From contig OY740769.1 in assembly GCA_963513935.1 (NCBI GenBank), positions 108,665,762 through 108,729,761 of the forward strand: a stretch of DNA of 64,000 nt. Direction: 5' to 3'. This DNA is from Aphrophora alni. Lineage: Eukaryota; Arthropoda; Insecta; Hemiptera; Aphrophoridae. The notes under the pieces are model-generated. The model was not told the origin of the DNA. It worked only from the letters and a program-made list of their open reading frames with translations, and did not search any database. Shown here in pieces: positions 41,516-52,239 of this stretch (its first letter is position 1; each line of letters starts with the position of its first letter). The translations under genes were made by a program, and so were the position numbers.

Positions 41516-41610
41516 GTCACCCCCTACCTTTCCCGATTTCTCTATTGTATTTCAGTTTCCTGTACTTATGTTTTGAATAGTTGTCTATACCTGTAAAATA
41601 TCAGTAGCCC

Positions 41611-41640
41611 GTCGATGCCGCAAGGCGAAACAATTGTAGC
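41611..41640 (+). ncRNA. Degenerate hammerhead-like segment in GIY-YIG unit arm
   Basis: GTCGATG, then hairpin CCGCAAGG, then CGAAAC, followed by AATTGTAGC. The GCCGCAAGGCGAAAC layout resembles stem II plus GAAA of Penelope hammerheads, but the CUGANGA box is altered (GTCGATG), so cleavage activity is doubtful. An inverted copy lies at 40972-41001. Confidence 0.3.
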
Positions 41641-41726
41641 TCATTTATACTAATAAATATTTGAAACTTTAAGCTTTTGCTTTATTTTATCCTTGAATAT
41701 GGAGTTTCAACAAGAAATTCCTGCTA

Positions 41727-41940
41727 TTACATTAAAGTTAAATGTATTTCACTCGTAATTCGCTGTAAATGATGAAAACGAGTATTATACTCATTGTACT
41801 TTCTCTTAAACATAAATTCGGCTATATGGCCATGGAAATGTTGTTTTGAATTGCCATATCGCGGCACATTTCCTCGCACCTCCCTCCATTGACGTTCAAT
41901 TGTCTGCGTATGTGCTTCAGTGTACGCATATGTAGGGCTG
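41727..41940 (-). pseudogene. Merlin (ISXO2-like) transposase, C-terminal fragment
   Basis: Read leftwards: TYAYTEAHTQTIERQWREVR, then NVPRYGNSKQHFHGHIAEFM and FKRKYNEYNTRFHHLQRI, ending LTLM and a stop at 41727. ISXO2/Merlin transposases have HT..IE..W...K.....G.......YL.EF..R.......F....I at their C-terminus. The upstream two acidic residues of the catalytic triad are missing. It explains the terminal repeats and the 8-bp duplication around it. Confidence 0.75.
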
Positions 41941-42379
41941 TATTATTATATGTCACGAAAGGTTTGGCCAGGTTGCTATATATATATACAACCACCTGGC
42001 CAAACCTTCCGTACGTTTATTGAAGTGAATGTCATGAGTATGAAAGATAACACAGAGTTAATTTTTTCACGAAAAAACTACTTGTGTAATTGTATTATTG
42101 TATTATGTAATCATCTTTCCGACACTTTTTTTCGATAATAAAATATTTTTCCAACATTTATTTGACGAATAAAACCCATAAAAATTGATTTTGAAGTGAG
42201 GCAGCTCTGCTATATAATTACCGTAAATAATAATGTATAGGTTTTAAGAAAATTTAGTTATAAGAAACTTAATAATTTTGGGTGAATAAATTTGTAAAAA
42301 GGACTAGTTATTATTTGCGGTGTACTGAACAAAAACGTTAGATGAAGCATAACGCTGAAGTTACGAGATTTGGAAATAA

Positions 42380-43650
42380 AGTCCAATATACCGGAAGATA
42401 AATTTCACCATGAGTTATCAGTCCAGTTGGGAGTGTTGAACCGAACGGTCGTATTTTGAGAGTTAAAGTAATAAACGTGGAGATGATAAAAGATGTGTTT
42501 TTTAAGTCTAGTTAGGAGTGTTTGGATGAACAATAGTATCTCAGAGACTAGTTAGAACGTTCGGTTAGACCAGAAGTTATGTAAATATAAACTTTGTAAA
42601 AATAAGAACTATTTGGAGTGTCGAAGTATAAAGTCATGTCTCTGGTTGAATTAATTTCAATAAAAATGTAGTGATAAACAGTTCTAAGATCAATAATCTA
42701 CATATCATTGTAATTATATAAAATTAAAAAACGTGAACTGTTGATTTGAAGGGTGAACTTTGTAAAACGTGCAAAGGAAATAATTTTTACACGTGGTCGA
42801 GATGGTTGGACAGTTTGAATCGTGAGTTCGGCTTATGAACTAAGTTACAGAGGTGTTTAAGTAGAAAATAAACTTTAATACAAACTATTATTTGACATGT
42901 AATTAACAATAAACTTTGAATAGTGGTAAACTGAACAGACCATGTTCACGTCGGAACTGAGAACAAAAGGAGAGATTGCCACGCTACAGGAAAACATTTC
43001 TGGAATACAAGACGTAACAACGAGGAATTGTGCTTCTAAATAATAAAACGTGACTGGTATACACGTTAAGACTTTTCTTATACATAAACTCACTTTTAAA
43101 TGATGAAATAACTTGTAATTTTTTTTTTTATTATATATTTAACTTGAAAGGTTGAAACATAGTAATTTGAGATTTTTGTCTATAATAAAAAATGAGACTA
43201 GTAAAACAAAATTTTATTCTTTTTAATAATTATTAATAAATTGAGAGTTAATCTAAATTGAAAAATAATATAATTAATTAAAGTAAATTCAAATAAGTAA
43301 CATTAAAGAAATTTCAACCATTTAAACTCATTTTAATAAATGAGGAATTGTTAAGATGTTTTAAGTTAATAATATGAATATGAAAATTGATTACATGTAA
43401 CTGATGAATATTTATGTGAATGTACTAATCTTTAATTTCAATAAATGTATGTAAAATTTCAGTTTACACAGGAGTTATTCATTCAATACCAAAAAATCAC
43501 TGTACACTTTTAAAAGAAGCCATGCCCGAGATCTTCATTTTTTCTAAATTGGTGAGCGAAAGCTTACCTGGCGCCCATAAATGCTGAGCAAGATTTTAAA
43601 CTCATAACTAAGGTAAAAGTCAAATATTTAAATTCATTTTTTTAATAATA
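42380..43650 (+). repeat. 1.3-kb repeat family, copy 4
   Basis: Carries TTCAATAAATGTATGTAAAA (43438-43457), AATTTCAG, ACTGTACACTTTTAAAAGAA, AAATTGGTGAGC, CCTGGCGCCCATAAATGCTG and the AAATTCATTTTTT end. Left edge approximate. Same orientation as copy 5, about 8.1 kb away, so the two could bound one element that later received insertions. Confidence 0.65.
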
Positions 43651-44680
43651 ATTTAATACTTGATAATAATCAATAATTAAACCGGCAGATTTACATTTAT
43701 TACAGCATGGGACATTCTCCAACCAAGAATTAAAAATAAATATCGGTAATAAGTATTAAACAATTAACAATAAGCTAGAAATAATAAAAATAAATATGTA
43801 AAATGTATTCAAACAATGAACTGGACAAATGAACTTTATGATTACTCATAGACAATAAAATGTCATCAGTGAAAAAGATTGAATCAAATAATGCGCGTAA
43901 AATGAAACAGACGATAACCTTCGAAGTTATGCAGCGTAAGGTGAAAGCAATTCGAAACCCGAACCCTATTTGGACTCTATGAAACGGAAAAGTAGAAAAA
44001 TTTCCCATGAGTCTTTGCGGGAGCGTCTTCCAAGCAAGGTGGAAGCGTTGCTTGCCTCAGTCTTTGTGGAGCAGTCTTAGTGGACAGTCTTGTTGGAGCA
44101 GTCTTAGTTCAGAGTCTCAGTAATGTAGTCCGAGTAATGAGTCTTAGTAAAGCAGCGGCTAGTGTGATGCAAGTTGGCATCAAAATGGAGTATTTTCAGA
44201 AATAGTGTTGAGAGTAACAATGAGGTGAGGTATTTTGAATAATAAAGTGAACATGGGATAATTTTCACGTGAGTAAAGTGACAAATAAAGAGTAATCATT
44301 ATGGTATCAGTGAAGGATGAACTAAAAGATAAAAAACTTTATTTCGGACATGTATAGATTAAGAAAAACTTGTTTTCCTTCATAAATGAAATATAGGTTA
44401 AGGAATTTAAATAATTATAATTAATAATGTCTTGTTTTTTAATAATCAAATTAATAAAAGGAGATGTCGTTAAATTTGAAATGACTGACTAGATTCTTTG
44501 TGTATGAACCACTATCACGTGTCACAGAAGCAGTTTGTAAGTACCGACCAGAGTTTAATCCCTACCTTAGGTAAGAAATAAAACCATTTCTCTTTCTTTT
44601 TAAATCAAAATTCAACTTAGCTTCTTATATATCTTATAAAATAACTTCTGAACCGTTTAATTAATAAATTTGCAAGAACG
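43651..44680. other. Unassigned stretch with AGTCTTAGT repeats
   Basis: No gene seen. At 44010-44165 variants of GAGCAGTCTTAGT / GAGTCTCAGTA recur six or more times, a short degenerate tandem array. The rest is AT-rich. Confidence 0.45.
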
Positions 44681-44689
44681 CAGCTTACA

Positions 44690-46012
44690 CAATAGGTTAA
44701 GAAGGGCATTCCAACAGGGCGTAAACAATGTGTTCCACATACCACAATGAATCGTCTCAAGAGACGAATTAGACAGGAGATACTAAATTTTAGAGCTGAC
44801 GGCTTCCAGGCGGAATTGTCAAAGTTGAACATTACTGATACACCAGTTAGTTTGGCCCTTAGCTAATTACTTTACACAGGAACCTTTGTGCTATCCACCC
44901 TTAGTTGGACCTAATGGACAAATGGTGACCCAGATGACAAGGCGAATCTCTTTGCTGACACCCTTGAGCTTTGCGTTTCAACCAAACTCTCACCCCTCGG
45001 ATCCTGTTTTCACTGACTTAGTGGAAACAAACACACTCCAATTCGCCCACTCTCCACATCAACAACCCATACATAAAACTTTGCTTACAGAAATACAGTG
45101 GGTGATTTCACACACAAAGGCCAGGAAAGCTCCTGGACAGGACTCCATTGGGAATACAACGCTAAAAAACTTGTCGGAAAAGGCACTTAGATACCTCACT
45201 AACATATACAATGCCATTTTCTGCACACAAAATTTCCCTGCAGCTTGGAAGGAGGCTAAGATATTAGTTTTCCCCAAGCCAGGGAAGGATAAACACATGC
45301 CATACTCATACAGACCTATAAATTTGTTGAACACTATGAGCAAAGTCTTCGAGAAAGTCTTGCTTAAGAGTATCAATGAGCACATACATACACACAACAT
45401 CCTGAGGTCGGAGTAATTTGGCTTCAGAACTAAACATTCCACAACACTAAAACTGCTGAGGGTGGTTGAACATGTAACCGAGGGCTTCAACAGGAACTGC
45501 TAAACTGGTTCAGACTTCCTGGACATAGAAAAGGCCTTCGATAGAGTGTGGCATTACGGTCTCATCCTTAAAGTAAGACACTACAATTTCTCAGACAGGA
45601 TAATTCATCTCATTAGATCATACCTGTCCGATCGTAAATTTAGGGTTGAAGTAGACCAAACAACATCTACTTACACAGAGAACAATACTGGCTGGCATCC
45701 CACAAGGGTTCCTAATCGGGAACATCTACATCAATGACATCCCAACACTCGAAAACACCAATATGACCATTTATGCAGATATCAGCACAGTCATGGTAAC
45801 CACATACAATACACAGTAGGCTACAAAAAGCACTAAATAGCCTTGAGCCATGGCTCACAACTTGGAGAGTGAAAGTAAATGTGTCAAAACCCAAACGATG
45901 CATAATCAAACACAACACACCACTACTTCTATTCAACCAAAACATACACTGTATGGATCAAGTCAAGTACCTAGGGGTAACCCTGAATAGGAAACTGACA
46001 TGGTCAGCCCAC
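44690..46012 (+). pseudogene. Jockey-type LINE reverse transcriptase, broken
   Basis: From 44690 the + strand reads RLRRAFQQG, then RRIRQEILNFRADGFQ. The frame at 44886-45416 holds KARKAPGQDSIGNTTLKN, PAAWKEAKILVFPKPGKD and YRPINLLNTMSKVFEK. Then come FGFRTKHSTTLKLLRVVEH, FLDIEKAFDRVWH, LAGIPQG, IYINDIP and YADIS (for YADD), ending KYLGVTLNRKLTWSAH at 46012. These are the ordered Jockey reverse transcriptase motifs. The catalytic YADD is changed, with stops at 45414, 45500 and elsewhere. With 40142-40552 it forms one element split by about 4.1 kb. Confidence 0.85.
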
Positions 46013-47472
46013 TAATATTTCTTTCAAACTGACACCGAAAAGATTTTTTCAATGATCTACTTTGGATTCTGCTTCTATTGATGTATATATCATTTAAATA
46101 AAAATTTAAAAAATATTTTAAACCTTAATATTTTGCAAAAGTTGAAAATTGGTCATTTTTAGCAATTAATTTCTCAGAATCTATAAAAGATATTAAAAAT
46201 TTGAAAGAACCCAATGAAAATTTGAGCTTTCTTCTTTAGGAACAAAAATATTCAAATCATTCGGATTAATAGTTGCGGAGATATAAACGTTTTAAAAGAG
46301 GCTTAAAAGTGACGAAACGGATTTTGTTAAAAATGGACATTTATCATCACCTTTAAAACTGGTATTTCTTCCAAACTACTGTAATAGCGATACCGAAAAG
46401 ATTTCTTCAGTGAAAGATCTACTTTGGATTATGCGTCTATTGATGTAAATATCATTGAAATAAAATAAATATTTTTAAAATATTTTAAACCTTGCTATTT
46501 ATTTCTTCTTGTTACCTACATACAGTAAATCTTGTAAAAGAAGTGCTGCACTCTACATGCCATACTAATGAACTAGCTTACACTAATCAACAAATACTTT
46601 TAGAAAAAAAAAATAACTCCAAATTTAATGAATATTTTCAATTTCTGAAATGACAATTCGATACAGAATTAAATTCTGCATCTTTAGATGTTAAAAATAT
46701 AAAATAAGAAAAATCGTTTTTCGGCCTAAAAACAGTCAAGGGCCTAAAAACCATACCATTTTGTAAAGTTTGAAAATTGGCTGTTTTCACGAATTAATTA
46801 CTCGGAAACTACTGTATAAGAGATATTTTCAAATTGAAAAAACTACAGTAAAATTTGAACTTACTTCTTTTTCCGTGTAAAAGTTCATATCATTACAATG
46901 TATAGTTAGGGAGCTACAGGCGTTTTAAAAAGGATTGCAAGTGGCAAACCGTGAAATGTTAAAATCAAGTATTTTTGTTGACATATAAATTGCAATAACT
47001 CTTAAACCATTTGAGATTTGAAAGTGATTTTTTCAGGGTTTACTCTCTTTTCAATAATAATTCTGCATCTTTTGTTACTCATTGGTTTAAAATATTTTTG
47101 AACTTTTTTGATAAAATTTTAAACTGCAATTTCTCGTAAACCCTTAGAGATTTCAAAGAGATGTTTTCAGGGTTTTATTCTCTTTTCAATTCTGCATCTT
47201 TTGATGTGCATATCATTAGTATTTTGCAAATGTTGAAATTATTACTAAAAATTAGATAAAAATGGGAAAATATTTAAAATTTTGAAATTTTAATAGCACC
47301 CCTCGTCTTCAAATTTAATTCTGCTTCTATTAAGCTATAGAAACAATCAAAATTCAAAAACTCACTTTTTTAAAATATTTTTGAACTTTTTTGATAAAAT
47401 TTTAAACTACATTTCTTGTAAACCCTTAGAGATTTCAAAGCGATGTTTTCAGGGTTTATTCTCTTTTCGAGT
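46013..47472. repeat. Satellite-like region with diverged direct repeats
   Basis: 46015-46130 and 46370-46500 share CTTTCAAACT/CTTCCAAACT, CCGAAAAGATTT, GATCTACTTTGGATT and TCTATTGATGTA, about 355 bp apart. 47088-47189 and 47371-47472 share about 100 bp, including TTTTGAACTTTTTTGATAAA and CCTTAGAGATTTCAAAG, 283 bp apart. No coding frame. It abuts the truncated end of the LINE reverse transcriptase. Confidence 0.65.
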
Positions 47473-48430
47473 TTCGAATAGAACAGGCAATATGGTTTGA
47501 TTCAATAATCAGGATCAATATTAGATGAAAGTTTTCTTGGCTGGAAGATTTAAGATGAATAAAAGCGTAAGATAAACTGTTTATAATAACAAAATAGGAA
47601 TGTATATAAATAATGATGCTATGTTCAGTAAGATAAAAGATATGCCTATTGGAAATTCCATAGCGTCTGATATTCAATAATACCAAGGCTAAGGAATCTA
47701 GCTAGAATACAGCCGTGACAAAATTCAGGAGTCGGATATTAAATACTCGTATTTGAAAGTGGTTTATTATTTTTTTCTCACACATAATTCAAAACTAAAC
47801 AAAATGCAAAGTGAATGAAATGGTTAATTAAAAAACATGTTCTTAGCAAGATTTAATAAAAGAAAGAAGAAAATTTGTTAGGAAATAATAATTTCAATAA
47901 GAAGTCGAGTTGAATAGAATCTTGAGGAAGTGCATTACGTAATAGCGCCGAGCCTAATAGATAGCAAAGCCAACCAATGTTTAGATTACAGAGATAAGAC
48001 CCGTCCTGATGTCTGGAAAAAGTATAGTCAGTGTAGAAAAGATACAGTCTGAATAAAACGAAGTATTTCAAAATTAACTCGATGGATTTTGATGAAATTT
48101 TTTATAAATTTTATTTTTTATTCATTAACAATAAAATTAAGTAAATAACGATAAGGGTTCTTGAGTTTAAGATAAACTCATGGTAGAAGAGGTTGGGTTA
48201 AACGGTAGTCGACAATCTCTCGAAAGTACAGGGTATAAAGAACAACGTTGGGAAGGTTTTATGGGGTAATGGTATAAAATGGGTATAGTTTGAATTGAGG
48301 ACTATGCATAACTGTTGTATATCAGAAGTCCATATTACTTGTTCCAATGGGAGAGTTCATCTGGCAATCAGAAGGATGCAAAATAAAATTCAGTCGACTA
48401 AAAGAGTTGAGGAGAGGTTAGAAGCTAAAG
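47473..48430. other. Unassigned AT-rich stretch
   Basis: No gene, repeat or RNA recognised. It leads into the C-depleted tract that follows. Confidence 0.4.
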
Positions 48431-50240
48431 GTCCTGTTTTAAAATGAATAAAAAATACTAAATTTTGAAAGAAGGTAGTTTTATGAAAAATAAGTTTAAA
48501 GTTTTTTGATATTAAAGTGAATTAGGTCATTGAATGAAGGTTTAGTACAACTTAAGGACCCACTTGATATGATTTTGTGATGAAATAAAGATTTGACGTA
48601 GTATTACATTGATAATTTTCATGTAATAAAATTTAGATTGATGAATAGAAGAGAACAAATTGTGGGTTTACGGAACTGAATGAAGTCCAACATTCAAATC
48701 AACCGGACGTGACTAAAGTTGGGAGCTTTAGTGAGGAAAAATGAAATTTTTCTAAAAAATATATAGGTTAAGTTATAGTTAGTATGTATATTGCTTGTAT
48801 GTAAATATATTAGGAGGTTTATCAATGTAAATGTTAAGGATTAGATAAATAAGTGTATATTAGTAAGAGTATGTATGATTTGTAAATGAGATGTAATTTG
48901 GAAGGAAAAAAGAGATTTTGAAAAAGGAAGGAAAATTATAAAGAATGTTAGGTACTTTGAGTAAATAAAGATTGCTAAGAGTTTAAAATGTTAAAAGTTT
49001 TTTAAAAGTAAAAGGATAATAGATTAAATTAATGAATGTGAAGTAATTTCATAAAATAAGTAATAAAGTTTAAAATGTTAAAGTTTTTTTGAGTTTTTAA
49101 ATAAAAAGGATAAATAATGTAATTTTAAAGTAATTTTAGTAAATTTGAAGTTAAATGATTAAAAATGAGATAGATGAACATTAATAGACATGGTTGGTTT
49201 GCTGGGAATAATAAGTAAAATCAGGATTTTATGAGATAGTTGAGATTTTTTATATACAAATAAAGTAATATGAACAGATTTTTTAAGATAAATGATGAAA
49301 TAAGAAGTTTTAAGATTAATAAAGGAGATGTGAAGTTTAAAGGAATATGAAAGGGTAGTGTCAAATAGAGAAATAAAGTCTATAAAGAGGTTTTTTGTGA
49401 AGAGAGTAATTTGGTTGCATTGAAAGGTAATTTTTTTAAAGTTTATGAGATTTCTGCGATGATATAAGAAGATACACGGCGTTTTATTGAGATTAAAGAG
49501 GTTTTATTATGGGGGTTCTACGAGATTTACGACGAATATATGAAGTTAATGAGGTTTTTTAATGAGTTTCTACGAGGATATAATGAGTTTTTTATTGCGA
49601 CGAAATATGACAGTAACCAAAGAGTTTCTGCATATAAATAATAATAATGAAGTTTTTTTTATAAGGAGTTAATGCAACCTGGTTATTAAGTTATGAGAAG
49701 CCTATAATGAGATGAGTTTTGAGATGAGATACTATGATGTAATATTAATGTAAAAGGAGTTTTTGAAGGTAATAGATGATTTTTTTAATGTTTTTCAAGG
49801 AAATTAAGTAGTATTTGTAATTTGAGGTAAAGTAATGAATAATGCACTTTTTTTAATGTTTTATGAGATCTATAGAGAATATACATTATCCTAGTAAGCA
49901 TGGTAAATTTAATTTGAGAGTTTAATAATAAAAGGAAGGAATATGAAGGTAATAATAATTTATGTAATACATTCTTCAGATAAATGATAAAATTTGGATG
50001 GGTTAAATGAAATAATTAAGTAATATACTGTAATGTAATAAAAATAAAATGTATTTTATAATGGTAAAATATAATAACAAGTAAATTTGTAAAACTTAAA
50101 AGATGTAAATTGAAGAAAGGTTGAGATAAATTTGGTATAGAGTAATAGTTAGGAAAAAATCGAGAAATCATTTGGCATAAGTTGTGTATGAGAAAAATAA
50201 TTTTTACGGTGATAGCAAAAGGAGATTGGTTTGAAGAAGC
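48431..50240. other. C-depleted, strand-asymmetric tract
   Basis: On the + strand cytosine is very rare while guanine is several times more frequent: by hand count 11 C in the 480 bases 48901-49380. No long open frame exists on either strand. It ends near the GC-rich stretch before repeat copy 5. Possibly untranslated internal sequence of a retroelement; function unknown. Confidence 0.6.
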
Positions 50241-50289
50241 TGATTAACCTTTCAACAGAAATACAGAAACATTTGAACAGAAAGTTTCA

Positions 50290-50550
50290 AATATATTAAA
50301 TTATTTCAATTGTCGCACCAACGCGTGGCAATTAGTAAATGTACTGTTCAATTTTATTATATTAAATTCTTTCAAGTGTCGTTGGGTATCGGCATGGGCT
50401 GGTATCGATTGTATGTGCGGCTTATCACTGCTCGTATCGGCCCCGCGGCCGACTTATCTCCGACTCTGGGAAATCAGGATTTTTCCGCCACAATAGTCCG
50501 GATTTATGAGAGTCTACTGTACCACTTGTAATACCAAAAATGGTAATTTT
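50290..50550. other. GC-richer stretch before repeat copy 5
   Basis: Includes AATTGTCGCACCAACGCGTG (50308-50327), which recurs in similar form at about 63774, and GGCCCCGCGGCC near 50440. A 73-codon frame (50310-50531) has no recognisable product. Confidence 0.35.
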
Positions 50551-50559
50551 AACCTAGAT

Positions 50560-51870
50560 AACCAAAAAATGGTTATATTGAGATTTGAATATTTAAAGTA
50601 ACCCGGGAAACGGTAAAGTTGAATAAGGGAGGGGGTTTCAGAAGTCAAAAGAATGACTCAATGTAAATGTTAAAACTGGGGTAATTAAATTTAAATATAG
50701 GTTTCCAAAATATTGATGTTATGTATAAAATATGAATCATAAGTTGTAATAAATATTTAGGTAGTAGTTGTATTGTGTTAGGCAAAATAATTTGAACAGA
50801 GTCAGTGTTGCTAGGTGTGAGAATTATTCTCGCATACGTTGCATATTAAATAGGACGCTTGGTTTGGAAGCTGGACAAAGACACATGTGGTTTTGGTCAG
50901 TCTTGGGGAGAGAGTCTTAGAGAGGGGTCTGAGGTGGTAGGACATATTTTCAGTATAGAGAAACTTATTCAAAATGTAGCAAAAGTAGTAGTTAAAGTCG
51001 TATGGTGACATTTAGTTCAATGATTGATGTTTTTCAGTAAAAGAAGTTTCAGAACATTAATGGTGACGATTCAGTGAGTTCAGAAACAGTTTGACGTGGT
51101 AAGACTTAGTTTTTGGACAATAACCATTGGTAAAGTGATGAAAATCTTTGTACAAACCATGAATTTAAAAAGGACAATTGATCGTCAAGTATATAGAATT
51201 GAATCTGCAAGGTCTTTACAACACAGGACGAAAGGAACTCAACACGTGGAGGCTTCCAATCTACTGGATCGGTTATGCGGTAACAAAAAATAAAAAATCA
51301 GAGACACTTTCATAAAAAATAATTATGTAAAAGAAAAAGAACTTTTTATATGAACTTTCTAAATGTATTTAAATGTATAATCTTTGTTTAATAATTAGTC
51401 ATTTAAATAACTTAATTTCATGTTAATAATAATAATAATAATAATCATCTTTGTTACGTGAGAATTTTAAAGCTCACCATAAAAAATAATTTTCTTTCAA
51501 GTTGCAACTACTAATTTTAGAAGTATAAAAAAGAATTTAAGCCTCTAAGGCAGAATTTAAAATCAAAGGATACTGAGATATCAAATAGTAGTAAGATATA
51601 TATTATGAACATGTATGTATAACCTTGTATAAATGTTAATACTTAATTCAATAAATTATGTTCAATTTCAGCACAACAAAATAAGATTTTTTTTATTTCA
51701 CCGAGAACCACTGAAGTACACTTTTAAAAGGATTTGCGACCCTGAGAGATTTTAATAATAACAATTAACTTCCTTTTTTCAAAATTGGTAAGCTAACGCT
51801 ACCTGGCGCCCATAAAAAGCTTGGCATATCTTTATCAATAAAAATAATATTAAATTCATTTTTATATTTT
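50560..51870 (+). repeat. 1.3-kb repeat family, copy 5
   Basis: Preceded by GGGAGGGGG at about 50628. Carries TTCAATAAATTATG (51647-51660), AATTTCAG, AAGTACACTTTTAAAAGGA, AAATTGGTAAGC, CTACCTGGCGCCCATAAA and the TTAAATTCATTTTTA end. An (AAT)n run lies at about 51424-51445. The short frame at 51096-51293 is not conserved in other copies. Confidence 0.65.
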
Positions 51871-52239
51871 TTGTAACTTTAAATAGCAACTCTTCAAGAG
51901 CAAAATTTACAAGGTTACACACTTCCTAGATAAAATATTTACTACCTTTACATTTAAGATTTTTAACCCCACCTCCTCCATCCTCCAAAAATCATAGAGG
52001 TCAGATGTCATAAAATATGTGCCGTGTTTAACAAATAACTATACACCACAAGATATAAAGGTTAAAGGGACTTTTTGAACACCTGGTATGTAGATATTAC
52101 CTGCAAGGGAGCCCAGACAAAACTGTTACGCCACTGATACAACCAATGTATATATATACTTATTACACTTGTGTTGAAACTTAGCTCTGATAAACTCATT
52201 AACTGTATAAATATAAAATGTTATCCACTTATAACTAAT

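Larger units (their letters stand above)
40918..41694 (+). mobile_element. Inverted-repeat unit carrying a GIY-YIG gene, nested in Merlin
   Basis: Left arm 40918-41056 and right arm 41556-41694 are 139 bp each and, by eye, identical when inverted. Between them is one open frame for a Penelope-type GIY-YIG endonuclease. The arms contain GATGCCGCAAGGCGAAACAA (41614-41633 and its mirror), which resembles the hammerhead segment of Penelope terminal repeats. Perfect arms suggest recent arrival or gene conversion. No reverse transcriptase is present, so the unit is non-autonomous or depends on a helper. I could not find a clean target duplication. Confidence 0.7.
40695..42230. mobile_element. Merlin-type DNA transposon with 116-bp TIRs and 8-bp TSD, carrying an insert
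   Basis: Terminal inverted repeats 40703-40818 and 42107-42222 (116 bp each, about 96% identical, starting GGTAATTATATAGCAGAGC). GTAAATAA stands directly outside each end (40695-40702 and 42223-42230), an 8-bp target duplication. Inside, on the - strand, lies a piece of an ISXO2/Merlin-type transposase (41727-41940). Merlin elements make 8-9-bp duplications and begin with GG, which agrees. The N-terminal catalytic part is absent. The interior also holds a 139-bp perfect inverted repeat around a GIY-YIG frame (40918-41694), and a hairpin at 41961-42006. Confidence 0.82.

Noticed and set aside
45059..45490. 143-codon frame on the - strand
   Set aside because: It is the mirror of the Jockey reverse transcriptase on the + strand.
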